A stretch of 64,000 nucleotides of DNA from Tanytarsus gracilentus (lineage: Eukaryota > Arthropoda > Insecta > Diptera > Chironomidae). The DNA lies in contig JAXRKN010000037.1 in NCBI GenBank assembly GCA_038502055.1, forward strand, positions 5,922,501 through 5,986,500, read 5' to 3'. The position numbers and the translations under genes are program-made. Numbering within the stretch: position 1 is the first letter of the stretch; each line of letters starts with the position of its first letter. Positions 1-13,800 of this stretch are shown here, piece by piece. The notes beneath the pieces were generated by a model. It was not told the DNA's origin and did no database searches. It worked only from the letters and a program-made list of their open reading frames with translations.

Positions 1-3000
1 AGAATTTCCTTTAAAATCGATAAAAACTTCTTCATTGCAATAAATCCTCAACCGCAGCGTCCAATAAGCGAATCTGACACATTCGCGAGGTCACACGAAA
101 GCAAAACCGCTCGCGAGAGACATTTCAACCTCTTGTGCAAATAATTCTTTTATTTTTCTACATTTTTCATTTTCAATTCAAAAGATTTCTTTCTTGTTGT
201 CTTTTTTTATTGCACAATGGATGGACATGTGCATCATCTCATTGCCATCGTTCACACCCACGCGAGAAAAAAAAATTATTTTTATTGCATTTTATTTTGA
301 ATGCAGGCAAAGAGCGAAAAAATGTTTTATTGCTGGCAGTTCCTCAAAGAGGCAGAGAGTAATCACTGATGCAGCTCGCGCGAATTCGAAGATTTATTTC
401 CATGCACAAACTTCGCACGAATATTCTGAAGAAAGTTTGTAAATGCAAAACGAGAGAAGAGATCAAAAATGATATTTTTTAATTCTATTACATTATTTTT
501 TCGTGAGGAATTTCCTCCTGCTGATCGTGCTTGAGGTGCATCCTTTTAAAAAATTAGAATCTTCTTTTATTCGAATAATTCTTTTATGCTTCTTTTGGTA
601 CAATATGGCACCATGAAGAGTTATTAATTGTTTGTTTGTTTTGAGGTGCAATGCCTGTGATACTTGGAAAATTATTTTCACGATGAAAAAATTTAAAATC
701 TAAAAATACGTTAAAGTTACAATAAATTTAAAATTCAACCATTTAAAATTATTTAAAGTCTAAATGGGTGATTCCCGCTATTCACGTCCCGAGCAACAAC
801 AAAATATCTCATACCACACATTGTCCAACGATGATACAATAAATCTTAACATAATATATGTTGGACTCTCTCGTTCGCACTGCTCGCGAAGTCATTCATT
901 ACTTTTAGTGAACTCATGAGTCAGTCACATTCGAATTTCATTCATAAAAAAAAGCAGGAAATATATATTTTCATTCTTATGGCGATGCGCGATCGTTTGA
1001 GATTTCATTCATGAAAAAAAGAGCTGTGAGAGATGTAAGAATATATTTTTCATTCTCATGGTAATTTATGGTCGATGGACATTTCTTTCGCTTTTTTTCG
1101 GCTTCATTTCTCTCACTCTGAGAATGCGGGAAAGAGATATTCGATATGACTGTAGATGAGACCGACTAGCACACACAAACCTTAATCTGTTTATGTAATT
1201 CATCAAAGATCATTATCAGCCAATAATCAGATGTAGAAGAGGATGAATGGAAATGAGACGGCCGGCAATTTATTTTCATTTTTCTCCTTTCATATTTTAT
1301 TCTTCTCTTTTTTTTTGATGGTTAAAAATAGTCGACGGAAGAAATTTAACAAGAAGTTATAAGAAGAGCGCGAGAATTTGTCATAGCCGCACCTTAAGAG
1401 AATTCAGCTAAAAGTTGAATGAGTGAGAATGAAGAAAGGACGGTTGATGCAGGGAGTGCAAACTTGAAGGTCAATGCTAAATAAATTTTAAAAATTAGCA
1501 AATGACTTTTTTTAAAAAAATCATTATCAAAAGTTCCCAACTCTTGATATCCACCATAACAACATTTATTTCACTCTCAAAATGTATGCAAAAGGCGAAA
1601 AGACAAAGAATCAAAAAAACCAAAGGAATAAATGAAATTTAGCTCTAATAAATCAGGAATGAGAAGAAAATGTAAATAAAATAAAAATTCAATGTGTGTG
1701 GAAGATTTTTTTTGTTTAAGAAAATAAAAATAAATTATTTAAACAAGTTTGTTGAGGATCGTGAGAGAGAGAGAAAGATCGGAGGAGATCTAAAGTGGAT
1801 GTATATATAGGGTGAGTGAAAATAATGAAGCTCTCAGTTCTATTAGATCATTATCATGAAAAGAAAGGTACGAGACGCACCAAGATGAGTTACAAATGCG
1901 TGCTTTTAACATCGACGACAATCTCAAGTCAAAATACCATTTAATACAATTTATAAAGCCTGAACTTCGAGATGATTAAGAAGAAGAAGAAGATGAGGAA
2001 GGAGGAAAATTATAAAAGAGACAAAGAAGAAAATCCGAGCGACATGAACAAGACTCTAATTCTCCATTAAATCCAATTCTACCTTTCAATAAATAATATG
2101 TCAAAAAATATTTTTTTTTCTCTTTTTTAAGAATGGAAATGAAACTGTGAAGAGAAGCGAGCGTGAAGAAGAACTTTGTGAGCGCGTTTAACTCTTTACA
2201 AAGTTTAAAATGTTTCAAAAATTCAAAATTAAACAACCCAAAAAGTTAAATCAGAGAAAATCGCGTGCATGGCTCAGCAGCTCGATTTTCTCAACATTTG
2301 AAATGATGATTAAAATTGAAATTGATGATGTGACAGTCAATAATACTCCTTCAATGTTGTCGTTTTTATTTTGTCATTTTTTTCTCCTTTTCTTCTTCGC
2401 ATTTCCATCAACAACTCGAGTGAAATCAATGAAGAAAAAAAGAGAGACGGCGATGAGAACCAAAATCGACGACGCGTATTGTCGTGATTTCTTCTCGCTC
2501 GCTTCTCAAATGCACATCATGAATGAGTGGAGAGAAAAAATCATCATCTTGATCTCGTAGTCGGCGTAATTTGACAATTTTCTTTATTTTATGTGGTGAA
2601 TCGTGGAATCGTCATCGTTACACGCATTTCTCTCGATTTATGAGCTAAGATTTTTATAATGTGACAATTCTTCATGGATTGTCTCGGCGGACATAATTTT
2701 AACTACTGAAAATTATCTGAATAAAATAATTACACACGTAAGAGTTAAATCTAAGTCATTCGAGCACGTATCATTTTCCCAAAAAAGAGCTTTGAATCAA
2801 AAGATTTTAATTTCAACAACTTTTTAATTAAGAAAACATTTCACCGAGCTCATGCACTCATCTCTCTGAAGTTAATGTTAATTTTCATCTTCTCTCTTGC
2901 TGTGTTTAAATTACATTTTTAGAAGAGGGAGGTGTCGGCATGGTATACACACATCCAAGACAAATCCTTTTGTGTTGTTTACTTCTTAATTTATGCATGT

Positions 3001-4674
3001 ATGAAAGGCGCAAATTTGAATTTTAAATGAGTCTCCATCTCAATCCCTTCTCGTATAAACTCAAAATCCATAGCGGGTGTTTTTCCATTTTATCATCCAC
3101 AGAGAAAAATTAATTCTGGCTTTTTGTTATGGATGGGATAGATGGATGATATACGCAATATTATCTTAAAATTGAGAGAGAGAAATTGAAACAGGAAGGG
3201 ATGAAAATGTATGTGTACAATATTAGATGTCTCATGTCACAATTCTCCTTTTAACATCATCAATTATTTTGACTCATTCTAAAGTAAGAGGCACTAAGTG
3301 CCTGATGGGTTCACGAAATTTCAATTTTGGGTCTCAACCGTCGTTGTCAACATAATGAATGAGGCAATTTTCAAGTTAAATTAATTATATGGAAAATTTT
3401 GAAATTTTAACGTTAAATTTTGAATTTAATTTTTCAGCGACACAAAAATTTCCTCAATTAATTTTAATTAAATTTTCATCTCATTCATTCAATCCTCGCC
3501 ATCTAATCATCATCATGTCTCAAACTAATTTCTCATAATGAGTGTGAAAATGCGAGTATTAATAGATTTCTGTGTCAAGCCATTAATAAATTTTGCCTAC
3601 TTGTTCTTTGCAAAGTCGATATTTTTTTTTCATCTCACTGCCATCACAAAAATATGTGACTCGCATGACGTTGTCATCATCATCATTAGGCAATCCTCAT
3701 GTATGAGTGTATCGTTATTTTCTCTCGCATATACATAATAAGCAATATAGTGAATATGCATCCCTTCCATTCACATATCTAATCAGACGAAGTCAGAGCA
3801 ATTTTTCGCATGGAAAACTTTTTTTGTGGGCATGAAAAGTGCGAGGGTTAGAAAATTGAAAATGATGACATTCGAATGATGATGAAGTTGAAGAGGGGTT
3901 GCAAGATATCTTTTAATGAAATGCCTCTCAATTCCCACATTGCTCTTTTGGCTGTGTCTCGCAAGTGTGTTTCTATCATCAATAACCCCTTGCACAATTT
4001 TCACACTAAAACACGAGGAAGGGGAAGAAAAATTGAGATATTTTTATTTATATATTTACAAAGTGCAAACGCACTCAGTCATTCCCCTCTTATACTGTTT
4101 GTTGATGATCGTAATGCGATGCCAGACACTTGCCTGATAATAATGATTGACTTTTATTTAATTTTTCTCTCGTAAAACAAAAAAATAAATTTTCCCACTC
4201 AGCGCATTTCACTCGTGATATGCTGAATAAATTCATTTCCATGCACTTTCGATCGAGGGATGGACATTTCGAAAGACACACGATTAAAGTTTAAATAAGG
4301 GGTTTTCACACCGGGATAAGCATTAAATAATGAATGTTTGCTAAAAGGATTTGCCGCACGAAAAAGAGCAAACACATTTAGCGTCTAGTTGATTTTTGAG
4401 ATTTTCATGTGAATTTATTTCGCGCAATGCATGTGCATGATATTTTTTGGAAGGGTTCGATAGAAATAAATAAATTACAAATTAATTACCTCATCAAAGT
4501 GCAATTTAAATGTAGTTTCGGGATAATTGTGAGAGAAATTCTCAAACGGGAGATACGTAGTTGTTGTTGCTGCCAATCTGCTGATTACTGCGAGATTAGA
4601 AAATTTTAAAATTAGCTTGATTGATTAAAAAAATTTGTAACGGTTGAAAAAATTAATCCGTAAAATCAATAAAT
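1..4674. other. Region 3' of the Iroquois gene (3' UTR plus intergenic)
   Basis: No convincing coding exon is visible on either strand. Open frames here are short, rich in Phe, Lys and Ile, and lack splice or codon signals. The part next to 4675 should be the ara 3' UTR; the first AATAAA on the minus strand lies at 4414-4419. Simple repeats include a GA run near 1762-1774 and an AAG run near 1978-1992. The rest is AT-rich DNA with no structure I can name. Confidence 0.6.
4414..4419 (-). terminator. ara: Candidate poly(A) signal of ara
   Basis: This is the first AATAAA hexamer (TTTATT on the plus strand) met downstream of the ara stop codon, about 260 bases past it. No cleavage site can be confirmed from sequence. 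Other AATAAA hexamers further left, for example near 4153-4158, are alternatives. Confidence 0.35.
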
Positions 4675-4811
4675 TTACTTTTTATAAAAGGGCTTAAATG
4701 AATCGGCCATCTGATTCATCATCTGCGACGTTGAACTATCGTTTTGTTGTACTCGAAAATTTCCAATATAGGTGTTCGCTCCATTCATGCTGCCGTTATT
4801 ATTCATGGTAT
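4675..4811 (-). CDS. ara: ara coding exon 7 (C-terminal)
   Basis: Acceptor CGAATCAG|AT after a 70-base intron (4812-4881); 44 codons and a TAA stop at 4675-4677. It encodes an Asn/Gln/Met-rich tail ending MADSFKPFYKK. The last residues resemble the FKPLFKK end of fly Ara, so the true C-terminus is probably captured. Confidence 0.88.
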
Positions 4812-7800
4812 CTGATTCGAAATGAAAAAATAATTAATCTTTAAAATTTTAATATTGAAAACTCTCGAAAAGTGAACTCACCGACTGTAGTAACTGTGTT
4901 GGCTGTTGTGTTGAACTTCATATTCGGAGGTGTTTGGGGAGGTGTGTCTATGATTCAAATTTTTAATTAGCAAAACGACGAATCGAAATGAGTGCTGAGT
5001 AAACTCACCGGTTTGGATTTCTGGAAACCCCATCGTTTGATTGTTGCTCGTTTGACTGTTGATGTTCTGCTGTTGCTGTTGGAGCGTGGGCGTAGTAGGC
5101 TGTCCGGTACTGTTCGGGGTAACTGGCGTTGTAGAACCCGCTGGATTGTTGCTGTTGATATATTGGTGATGCTGCGGAACCGGCTGCTGTTGGGTAGGGT
5201 GCGTAGCGGCTAGAAACCCCCCGTAACGGGAATATGGAGAATTGCCGCCGAATGTACTCATCATTCCACTCATCCCATTCATTTGCTGTGGCTGTTGTTG
5301 CTGGTGGACATTCATAGTCATTCCAGCCGGTACGGAAGTATTTCCTTGATCCATACTCATCATATGCGACTGCTGGAGATGGATTTGCTGTTGACTCTGC
5401 AGATGCTGTGGCGCTTGTTGTTGTTGTTGTTGCTGGCTCGCTTGAAGGTTTTGATGATGCATCTGCGACTGCTGTTGGAGGTGAGCATCGATATTGTTGT
5501 TGTGGCTGTTGCTGTACTGAATGGCCTGCGCTGAAGGATGCTGCGTCTGCTGTTGATGATAAGCCCATGCTCCCGCGCTGAGCGGGTGCAAGTGTGAGTG
5601 TGGTGGAGGTGTTTTGCACGCGGCTGTGTCTGCTAGACTCCAGATCTTGGGCTTTGATGCTGGAATCGGCACGCCACAGTCGCTGCCCGTTTGGTTTTTT
5701 GAAACCGAGTCGATTTCTGTTTTCATGCCATGATGACTGTGATAGCCCATCGCCATCGGATGTTGTCCATAGTATCCATGATGACCGTGATGACTCATCT
5801 CAACGCCCGACTTTCGATCGTCATCTAAATCATCATCGTCGTCCTTATCACGTTCCGATTTTACATGGTGATGCATGTCTGCGATTTAAATGTTAAAATT
5901 AATTTTTTTCTCTCTTCCATCGATTAATTTCTGTCTGCGTCACTTTAGACTTTCTCATCCCAAAAAATTTTACATGAATCTCTAAAACAAAATGTCTGAA
6001 GCAAAGTAGGAGCAGCAACTCACACACACATGAGAGAGAAAGGGTTGCAAAATTTAAATTTAAGGATTTCACTTTATTGCAATTCATGTTGCCATCCCAC
6101 TCTCCATTTCTGCCACACATAAATTTACATATTGTTTAAAATTTAAGCAGCCCAGAGATAGAAAATTGAATTTAAGATAGAAATTGGGGGGATGAAGAGA
6201 GCTTTTTGTCACAAGTGCTTTGAAATTCAAAATTATTGTTCATTGAATAATAGAAAATTTGAAACATGTTTGCGATTCGAACAAAGGAAGTAAGTGAAGA
6301 TTTCAATTAATTGAAATGAGATGTCTTGGATGAGTTTGAGGTTTAAAATTAGTTTATTTACGTTGGCGATGTGAACAAAACGAAAAGCTGTAATCATATC
6401 ACAATTTGATACACTAAACTTTCATTCGAATATGTATCGTGTGCTGTATGAGTATGCACATAAATACTTCCATTATGTATTCTCGACTTTGTTATTGTTG
6501 TTGTTCATTTTGTTGACAAAATATGTGAGCTGTGAAGCATAAATTGAAAAAGGAGGAAGTGAGAGCGAGAGAACTATGGTGGAAAATGCAAAATTTTGTT
6601 CAACAAAAAGGATTACGACGAGGTTGTATACAAACAAATGTATTCACATATAGAGAGAGTGAGATAGAACAAAAAATCCATTGTAAACATATTGTATAAC
6701 AATATTAAGGATGTTTTGTGCTGCCAATATAACACTACCACTTAAGTTTTTGCGTTTTTCCTCCGACACCGCTGAGAGGAGTGGAACTTTATACATATTT
6801 AAAATTATCATCTACAAACTACGCTTCGAGTTGTAAGAAGTGCAGTATGAATAATATTTTAGGCTTAAAAACTGAGCTGAGAACCACAAAATGTGATTTT
6901 AATTTTTCAATTTAATAAATAAAAACCGTTAAATTTTTAATTTTTTTTAGTTTGTTGAAATTTAAATTCCCTCGTGTTCATTTTTATTTATCGCCACTTT
7001 TCAAACTTGTAGCAAATATGAAAATTGGATTCTCCCCAGAATGAAACTTGAGCAGAGTCGAGAGTGGAGTGGCGAGAAAGTTTTTCCTCTGAAAATTTCT
7101 CTAATCCCACCCGCTTGTTAAATCCCCTAAAGGTTATGCTCGGTGTTAGTTATTATCAATGTTTTTATATTTTTTTCGCAAAACTTTACAACTTTTTATG
7201 AAAATTGTCAAGTGAGAAAATTTAGAATTATTTTTTCTTCGAGCACTTTTCTAGCTTCACGACTCACAAGTGAAAATTGTTGTAACATTAAAGGGAATCA
7301 CAAAGTTAGTTTTTTTCGACTTTTCTCACTCTTTGCGTAAAGTCATATCGCACTTTAATCGCCACGTGCTCATAAATCATCTCAAGCCGAGTGAGTTTGT
7401 GTGCTGGCATACGGCAGGCAATAATAATAATAAAGGGAAAAGATACTCCGTCATCGCATTCACACACTCACAAAACCATGATAGAGTGCGGTCAAATTCA
7501 ATTGCAATTTTTCATAATTTATCATTTTCCCTTTTAACACTTTTTTCCGTTTAAGTTGGAAAAATTAGGTAGAGAAAAATTTTTGTCAAAAAAATTTCTA
7601 AAAATCTTTCAAATTTTGATTTTATTAAAAATATTTTTTTCAAAAATGCGCTTTAATCACCCTCATTTTTCAAAAACATCCACTGCGGCCACGAATGAGC
7701 TATAGAGTGTTGAAACTCCAGGAGTTTTTCATTCATTGATTTCTAAGGAGGAGAGATTTCCGCCCTGCTCCGAGTGAGCACAATATGATACATCTTACTT

Positions 7801-10800
7801 TAAGAGGAAGAGGAAAATTCAGCGCACAAACATACGAAATCATAAAAACATAAATTTCTCACTTCATTTTCATCTTCATGAGTGCGAGCGTGGAAAGTAT
7901 AATAATAAACTCTCTCCCGCCCTTACCACACACATATCGTCGTAGATTTTCAATTTTCCATGAGGAAAAATATTTTTTTTCGTGTGTGCTCCACAAATGA
8001 AGGCAATTGAGTATGTGTGGCAATCTTTGCACTTAGATGGGAATGGATGAAGGGAAAATGAGAACAAAAAAGGACTTTTATGATACTTTTAGAGACCACA
8101 TTTCATTTTTACTTACTGCCGCTTCCTACTTTAAGTGCCAACATTAGGGTTGTGAATTTTGGACGCTTTCAGTTGTGACTTGTTTTAGAAATTGAAAAGT
8201 TTTTATTAAAAAATTTTAAATTTAAAAAAAATTCAAAAATACACAAAATTATTAAAGTCATAAAATCAAACATGAACTTTAAAAATAATACGTCACACAT
8301 ATTTTTATATTATAACATAAATGTGTCGTCATAAATGATGCGTCAAATCCACAGATACAAAAAGAAAATATATGAATGAGAGAAAAAGGCAGAAAAGTCA
8401 TGACATACATTTTTGTGCGATGACAATTCCATTCATTTTTTCACGCATTTAAGGATAAAGGAAGAAAAATCTTTTTCAATCGTCATAAAGTCATGTGTGC
8501 TGTGTCCATTCTTAAATCCAATTTATAAAGAGGGAAAATTCCTGAATTTTCTCATAAATTGTGAGAAAATAAAAAATTAGGGAACTTTAAATCCTTTAAA
8601 AAATGTGCTATAAATTTTTGACAGACGCTCGTCCGTAAAAAAAAGGCCATCGACAGCATCAGCCGTTCGGAGGAAAATCCCTTTTAAATAACCTGTCAAC
8701 CCACTCTCACTCTGCACAATTTGATGATGATGTGAACAATGTTAGTGATCCTTAAATAATGAAATAATTCTATTTAAACAATTTGATATGGTGAATTAAA
8801 TATTATAGCACCATTTGGATTGCAAAGAGAATAAATCGAGGGTGCTCTTATCCCTCTCTCATCTGATTTACTCTTCACTCTCTCACTTTTTTTCAATGAA
8901 GGAGGAATTTTCTTTAACTGCAAATTTATTATTGCAGGAAGACGCTGCTGAGGGTTATTTAATATTGTTTTTAATAGCAATGAAATCTACCGCGTTGTAT
9001 TGCATACATTCGCAAAAAAAGTTTATGTGTGCAGTAAAATATTTTTATTTATATCTCGTTGAGAACAAAAGGGCGTTTAAAATTGTTCAATATTGAATCG
9101 AAGTGGTTGATGCTGCAATTTTCCAGCTCGGAAAACGGCAATTTTTAGAGGGTTTCGATAATTAAATTAACTTTGATTATTTGTATAAAATTTTTGAGGT
9201 TACAAAAGTCAATAAATTATTTTAATCTAACATCACACGAGTTTCACGCCCTTAAAAATTTTCAATTATCATCACCAAAAAACTTCCAGCTCTCATCAAG
9301 TGAGATAAAAATAAAAGAAGATTTAGATAAAATTTTGCGTGATAATTTTCATTATCCGATTATGTTAAGTGAAAAGACCACTTGTTAGTTCGGGGTAAGT
9401 CCGGAATTTGCAACCCTCAAAAAATTTGCTCTCTCTGTGTTGACTGTTAAGATTTTAATGCACTTTAAAAAGTTTTAATTTCATTTAATTTTATCCACAT
9501 AGATTTTTTCACTCACCACCCTCAGAAAGCAGACACATGCTGACATTTTAAAGAGCGAGAAGGCGGATTGATATAGTAAAATATAGCGACAAATGGGAAG
9601 GGTAAAGTCAAGTGAAAAAAATATCTCCGGGCTAATGGAAATGAATTCTCTAAAGGGATTTTTTAAAGCCTGTGCCACTACGCACTCGCTCACTTGCTAT
9701 GCCGCCTTTAAAGAGTCAAAAATTTTGCATAATGAAATGTGACTTTCAATATAAATTTTATTTTCTTGACACATTAATGTTTTTCTGTGTACAAATAAAT
9801 TATTGTTGGAAGACATTCTCGTGCACAACCCACTTTCGGAGAACGCTACGCTCGAAATTTTTCCATCAGCGAGAGATGTGGAGACATTTTTCAACCCTTT
9901 TAATTAAGAATTATTAGATTTTCTACACAAAATCCTCATCTTGAGCGCTCTTAACTTTTTTTAATGTGAATAAAAGAAAGTTGGAATTGACTTGAAATAA
10001 TTGAAGGTAGATTAAAGCGCATTTTTTGGAAATTTTTGTTTCAATTTCTTGAGTTACTTTTAAAGAAAAAAAATTAATTTAATTAAAATTTAGAAATTAT
10101 TTTTCATCAAACATTAAATTTAAATTAAACAGACTCAGTTTCGAAAATTTTAAACGCGAACATCCTTCATTCGAGGCGAGATTTTTCCACAATAATAATA
10201 ATTAATTTGCCAAGCGTGAGCTGCTGTTGCTACTGCCTCCTTAAATTTATAGTCGCCGTCCATTGTTCGTGACAGTTTTAATTAGGCATGAAAGGAACTT
10301 TCTCACACTCACCTTTATTTCGACTTTTATCATCCAAATCGTCCTTGTCCTTTTCATCATCCGACACCATTGCATCATCATCGTCGTCGGTCTTGTTCTT
10401 CGGCTCCCATGTCATTTTGTTCTCCTTCTTAAGACGCCTTCGTGCATTCGCAAACCAAGTGGACACTTGAGTGAGAGTCATTTTGGTGATAATTGCCAAC
10501 ATTATTTTCTCGCCCTTCGTCGGATATGGATTCTTCTTGTGCTCATTGAGCCACGCTTTGAGCGTCGCTGTTGATTCACGTGTTGCATTTTTGCGTCGAG
10601 CGGCAAGATCATATCCTGCGCCATAACTGAAATGAAAATAAACAGAAGAGACAAATTTAATTAATTGCCAATGACATAAATTCTTCTCATTCCACATTCG
10701 CTAGAGTGAGTGCTGCGGCTTTATGGATGGTGTTGTAACTAAAACTCCCTATCGTATGGCATAAACAAAAAAATATTTATTTATTGCGAGTGAGAGAGAG

Positions 10801-13800
10801 AGAGAACAGGAGGAGGAGGCAGGAGTAGCAACAAGAACAATGATGATGAATTTATTAGTCACGATTTGACCCGAAAAAAATCCACAACTAGATGCTATGT
10901 TGCTGCTGCTTGCTTGCTTCAAGCGATATTCATTCGAGAGAATGTCGTTTGTTTTCTGAACTCTCTGTTTTTTTTGTGTGTGAACATGTGAAGCATTGCC
11001 GTATATAGAAAAAAAATATTTTTCGAGTATGTTTATGGGGTTTATTTGTAATGTTTGGGATGCAAAAAAAATTTAAAAATGGAAATAAATTTTGTAAATT
11101 TTAGGATTCGAACCTAATTTTTTGAACAATTTTATCAAATTCAAAATTTAATTTAAATTTTTTCTCATAAAAAGTGACAAAATATCTAAACTAACTCCAC
11201 TCTTCCTTCACTAGAGACAAACTGATCCCAAGAAATATTTCAAAAATGTTTTCGTTGATCCACAACAAGTTCACGTTCATCTAATTCCACAGATGTGAGG
11301 CAGAAAAAAGTCTGCCTATCAATTTTCATATATTGTTGCCGACACACAATGTTTATTCATTATTTATTGCCAATTCGATCACACAATCGATGCTCAATGA
11401 GATCATGAACAAATTGCACACACATAACTTCATGCACTACTGTTTTTATGTCTATGCCGAATGATGCAATTTATAGTTTTCAATTCTCGACTGAGTGAAG
11501 TTTTGCATGTTGAAATGATTATTGACAATTGTGAGGGTGGCAACACACGCACATGTGAAAAGTCTCCAAATGAAAATAATCCATAATTAATCAAAATGGA
11601 GGATTGACGGGAGTTGGAACATTACAACAAATAGGAGGATAATTTTCCATTACTTTATTTTCCATTCAACTGTCATCAATAGACCATTAAAATTATTATT
11701 ATCGTTAGTGGAATGAAAAAATTATGTCAAATTATCATCATGATTTTTTTTTCGCGTTTTCTCTATTCATTAAATATTAACAATCGCGATGGTAATTATA
11801 ATACATTCTATGGAAAACAATAACGAGTTCACTCTGCCAGCGACAATAAAATCTGATAAGTGTTTTGTACTGATATTTTTCGTGATTTTATGCTCCATCA
11901 TGGCATGAAATCATGTAACTTTATTTAGGGAAGATATATATGTGCAATTAGTGGTAACGAAGAGACACACACAAACACACATATTGCTCGCGATTTGTGC
12001 GCTATAATTGCCTTATATTTATAGTCAATTTACTTTTAGTTGCTGCTAATGGATTGAAAAATATAATGGAGGGTTTATTTTGTGTTCGTGTGAAGTTCTT
12101 GTTGTGGAAATATTTTAAATTAATTTATTAACAATTTTTTGATTTAAAATTACTAATTTAATGGTCAATAAAAATTCAAATAAATTGTTTGAATAATTTG
12201 CGGAAGAAAATAATTTATTACTAAGTTGCACAGTTTTAAATTCATAAACTAGACATGTCATTATGACTGACTGGGGGGTGTCACTATGGAGTGAAATTAT
12301 TTGCTAGTTTGTTGGTCATTTTTCATTCATTTAACACGACAAATGAATAAAATATATTAAAAAATTATTTCATGCTAAATGTCTATTTAATCAGCAGCCG
12401 CGAGTCGAGAGTGAGAGCTAAATGAAATTAATAATGTATAAAATCGCGCAAGTCATAATGTGAAACATGAAAAAAATAAGAGTCGCATTCGACTAATCAG
12501 TGAACATGTGTTTCGATTTGAGTCTCACTCGCTTCAAAAATATGTAGCTAATAAATCATTGATTAATTAATTGTGATTATTTGTATTATCCTCTCACCGT
12601 ATGCACCGTTGCATACAGCACAGCGGGATTGTTGACGCTCACATAAAAAGATGACTGCATAAATGATAACAAGACGAATGCGCGCCCTTGAGAGAACTTT
12701 TTTAGCATAAGAAATTTTTTTTTGGCAGCACCAAGCGAGAGATTAAATGCCGATTGAATGTGCGAGACAATGTGACATGGTAGCAACAACGGCAGCGAAA
12801 AAAAATCGATAAAGGCTTCGTCGAAATATTCCCTAGACATTCATTTTTCTCGCTTAGTCTCGTGGCAGAAAATCTGCACACTTTTTTTTTATCAAAACGA
12901 GGAAAGAAAAATAAAGCGATGCTAAAATCCCCCAGACATCGATTTGAAGAGCTTTCTACTCATGAATTTGAATTGAGAGAAAAATCTTCGACAATTGATA
13001 CTCAATGGAATCGTTTGAATTTTAAACGGAGAAACTTTTTTTGTTGAATCTCGTTTTTCACAAGGATTTAAAATTTCAAATTTAAAAGTATATTTTTATA
13101 GCGATTAATTATAAAAGTTTTATCTAACCCAAATACTGACCATTTCTTTAATGCCGCAAAAAATATTATTTTTTCCCCTCAAATGAATTCTCGTTGAGTC
13201 ATTCCACCCTCAAAAAAATAAATTGATTAATTGATATGATGATGACCGTAAGTCACTCACGACAGAGAGTAAATAAATAAAATTCCACCCATCCAAGAAA
13301 GAGAGAGTAAATTTGTCAAATCACACTTGAAAGTGATTGAAGTGTGATGGAATGAAGAAATCAATCTGTTTTGCTTTCGTTGTGTCCCCACAAAAGCACA
13401 TGAATCCAATAAAAGAGATTCGATAAGAAAATCACACATTATTTGACTTCACTTTGATTTATTGTTATATTATTTATGTATTCTAAATGCAGCATCTCAC
13501 AAGGAATTTAAATTCAATGCTTCTTCCATCGTTCGTTCGTTCAATCGCATTTTTTATTTACATAAATCTCCAATAACCGTTTGAGAAAAGAATGAAGTCG
13601 CTCTCTCAAGAGAGTGTATGTGGTGTAGGTACGTATTAAGTGCAGCAAGCAAAATCGAAGTCAATAATTCCATCACGTTTTCTTATCATGCTCTCTATCT
13701 AGAGCGGAAATTTCTTCTACGTTATTGCGTGTAATGTGAAAATTCACTTCACACTTTTTATTTTTCAAGTTATGAATTTTCAATTTCCCACTTTTTTTCG

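Noticed and set aside
5005..5619. A 204-codon open frame on the minus strand overlapping ara exon 5 in another frame
   Set aside because: The exon is GC-rich and made of CAG/CAA-type repeats, which removes stops from all frames. The frame has no recognisable domain and runs into the intron.
10288..10574. Plus-strand open frames opposite the homeodomain exon
   Set aside because: They are antisense shadows of a strongly conserved exon on the minus strand.
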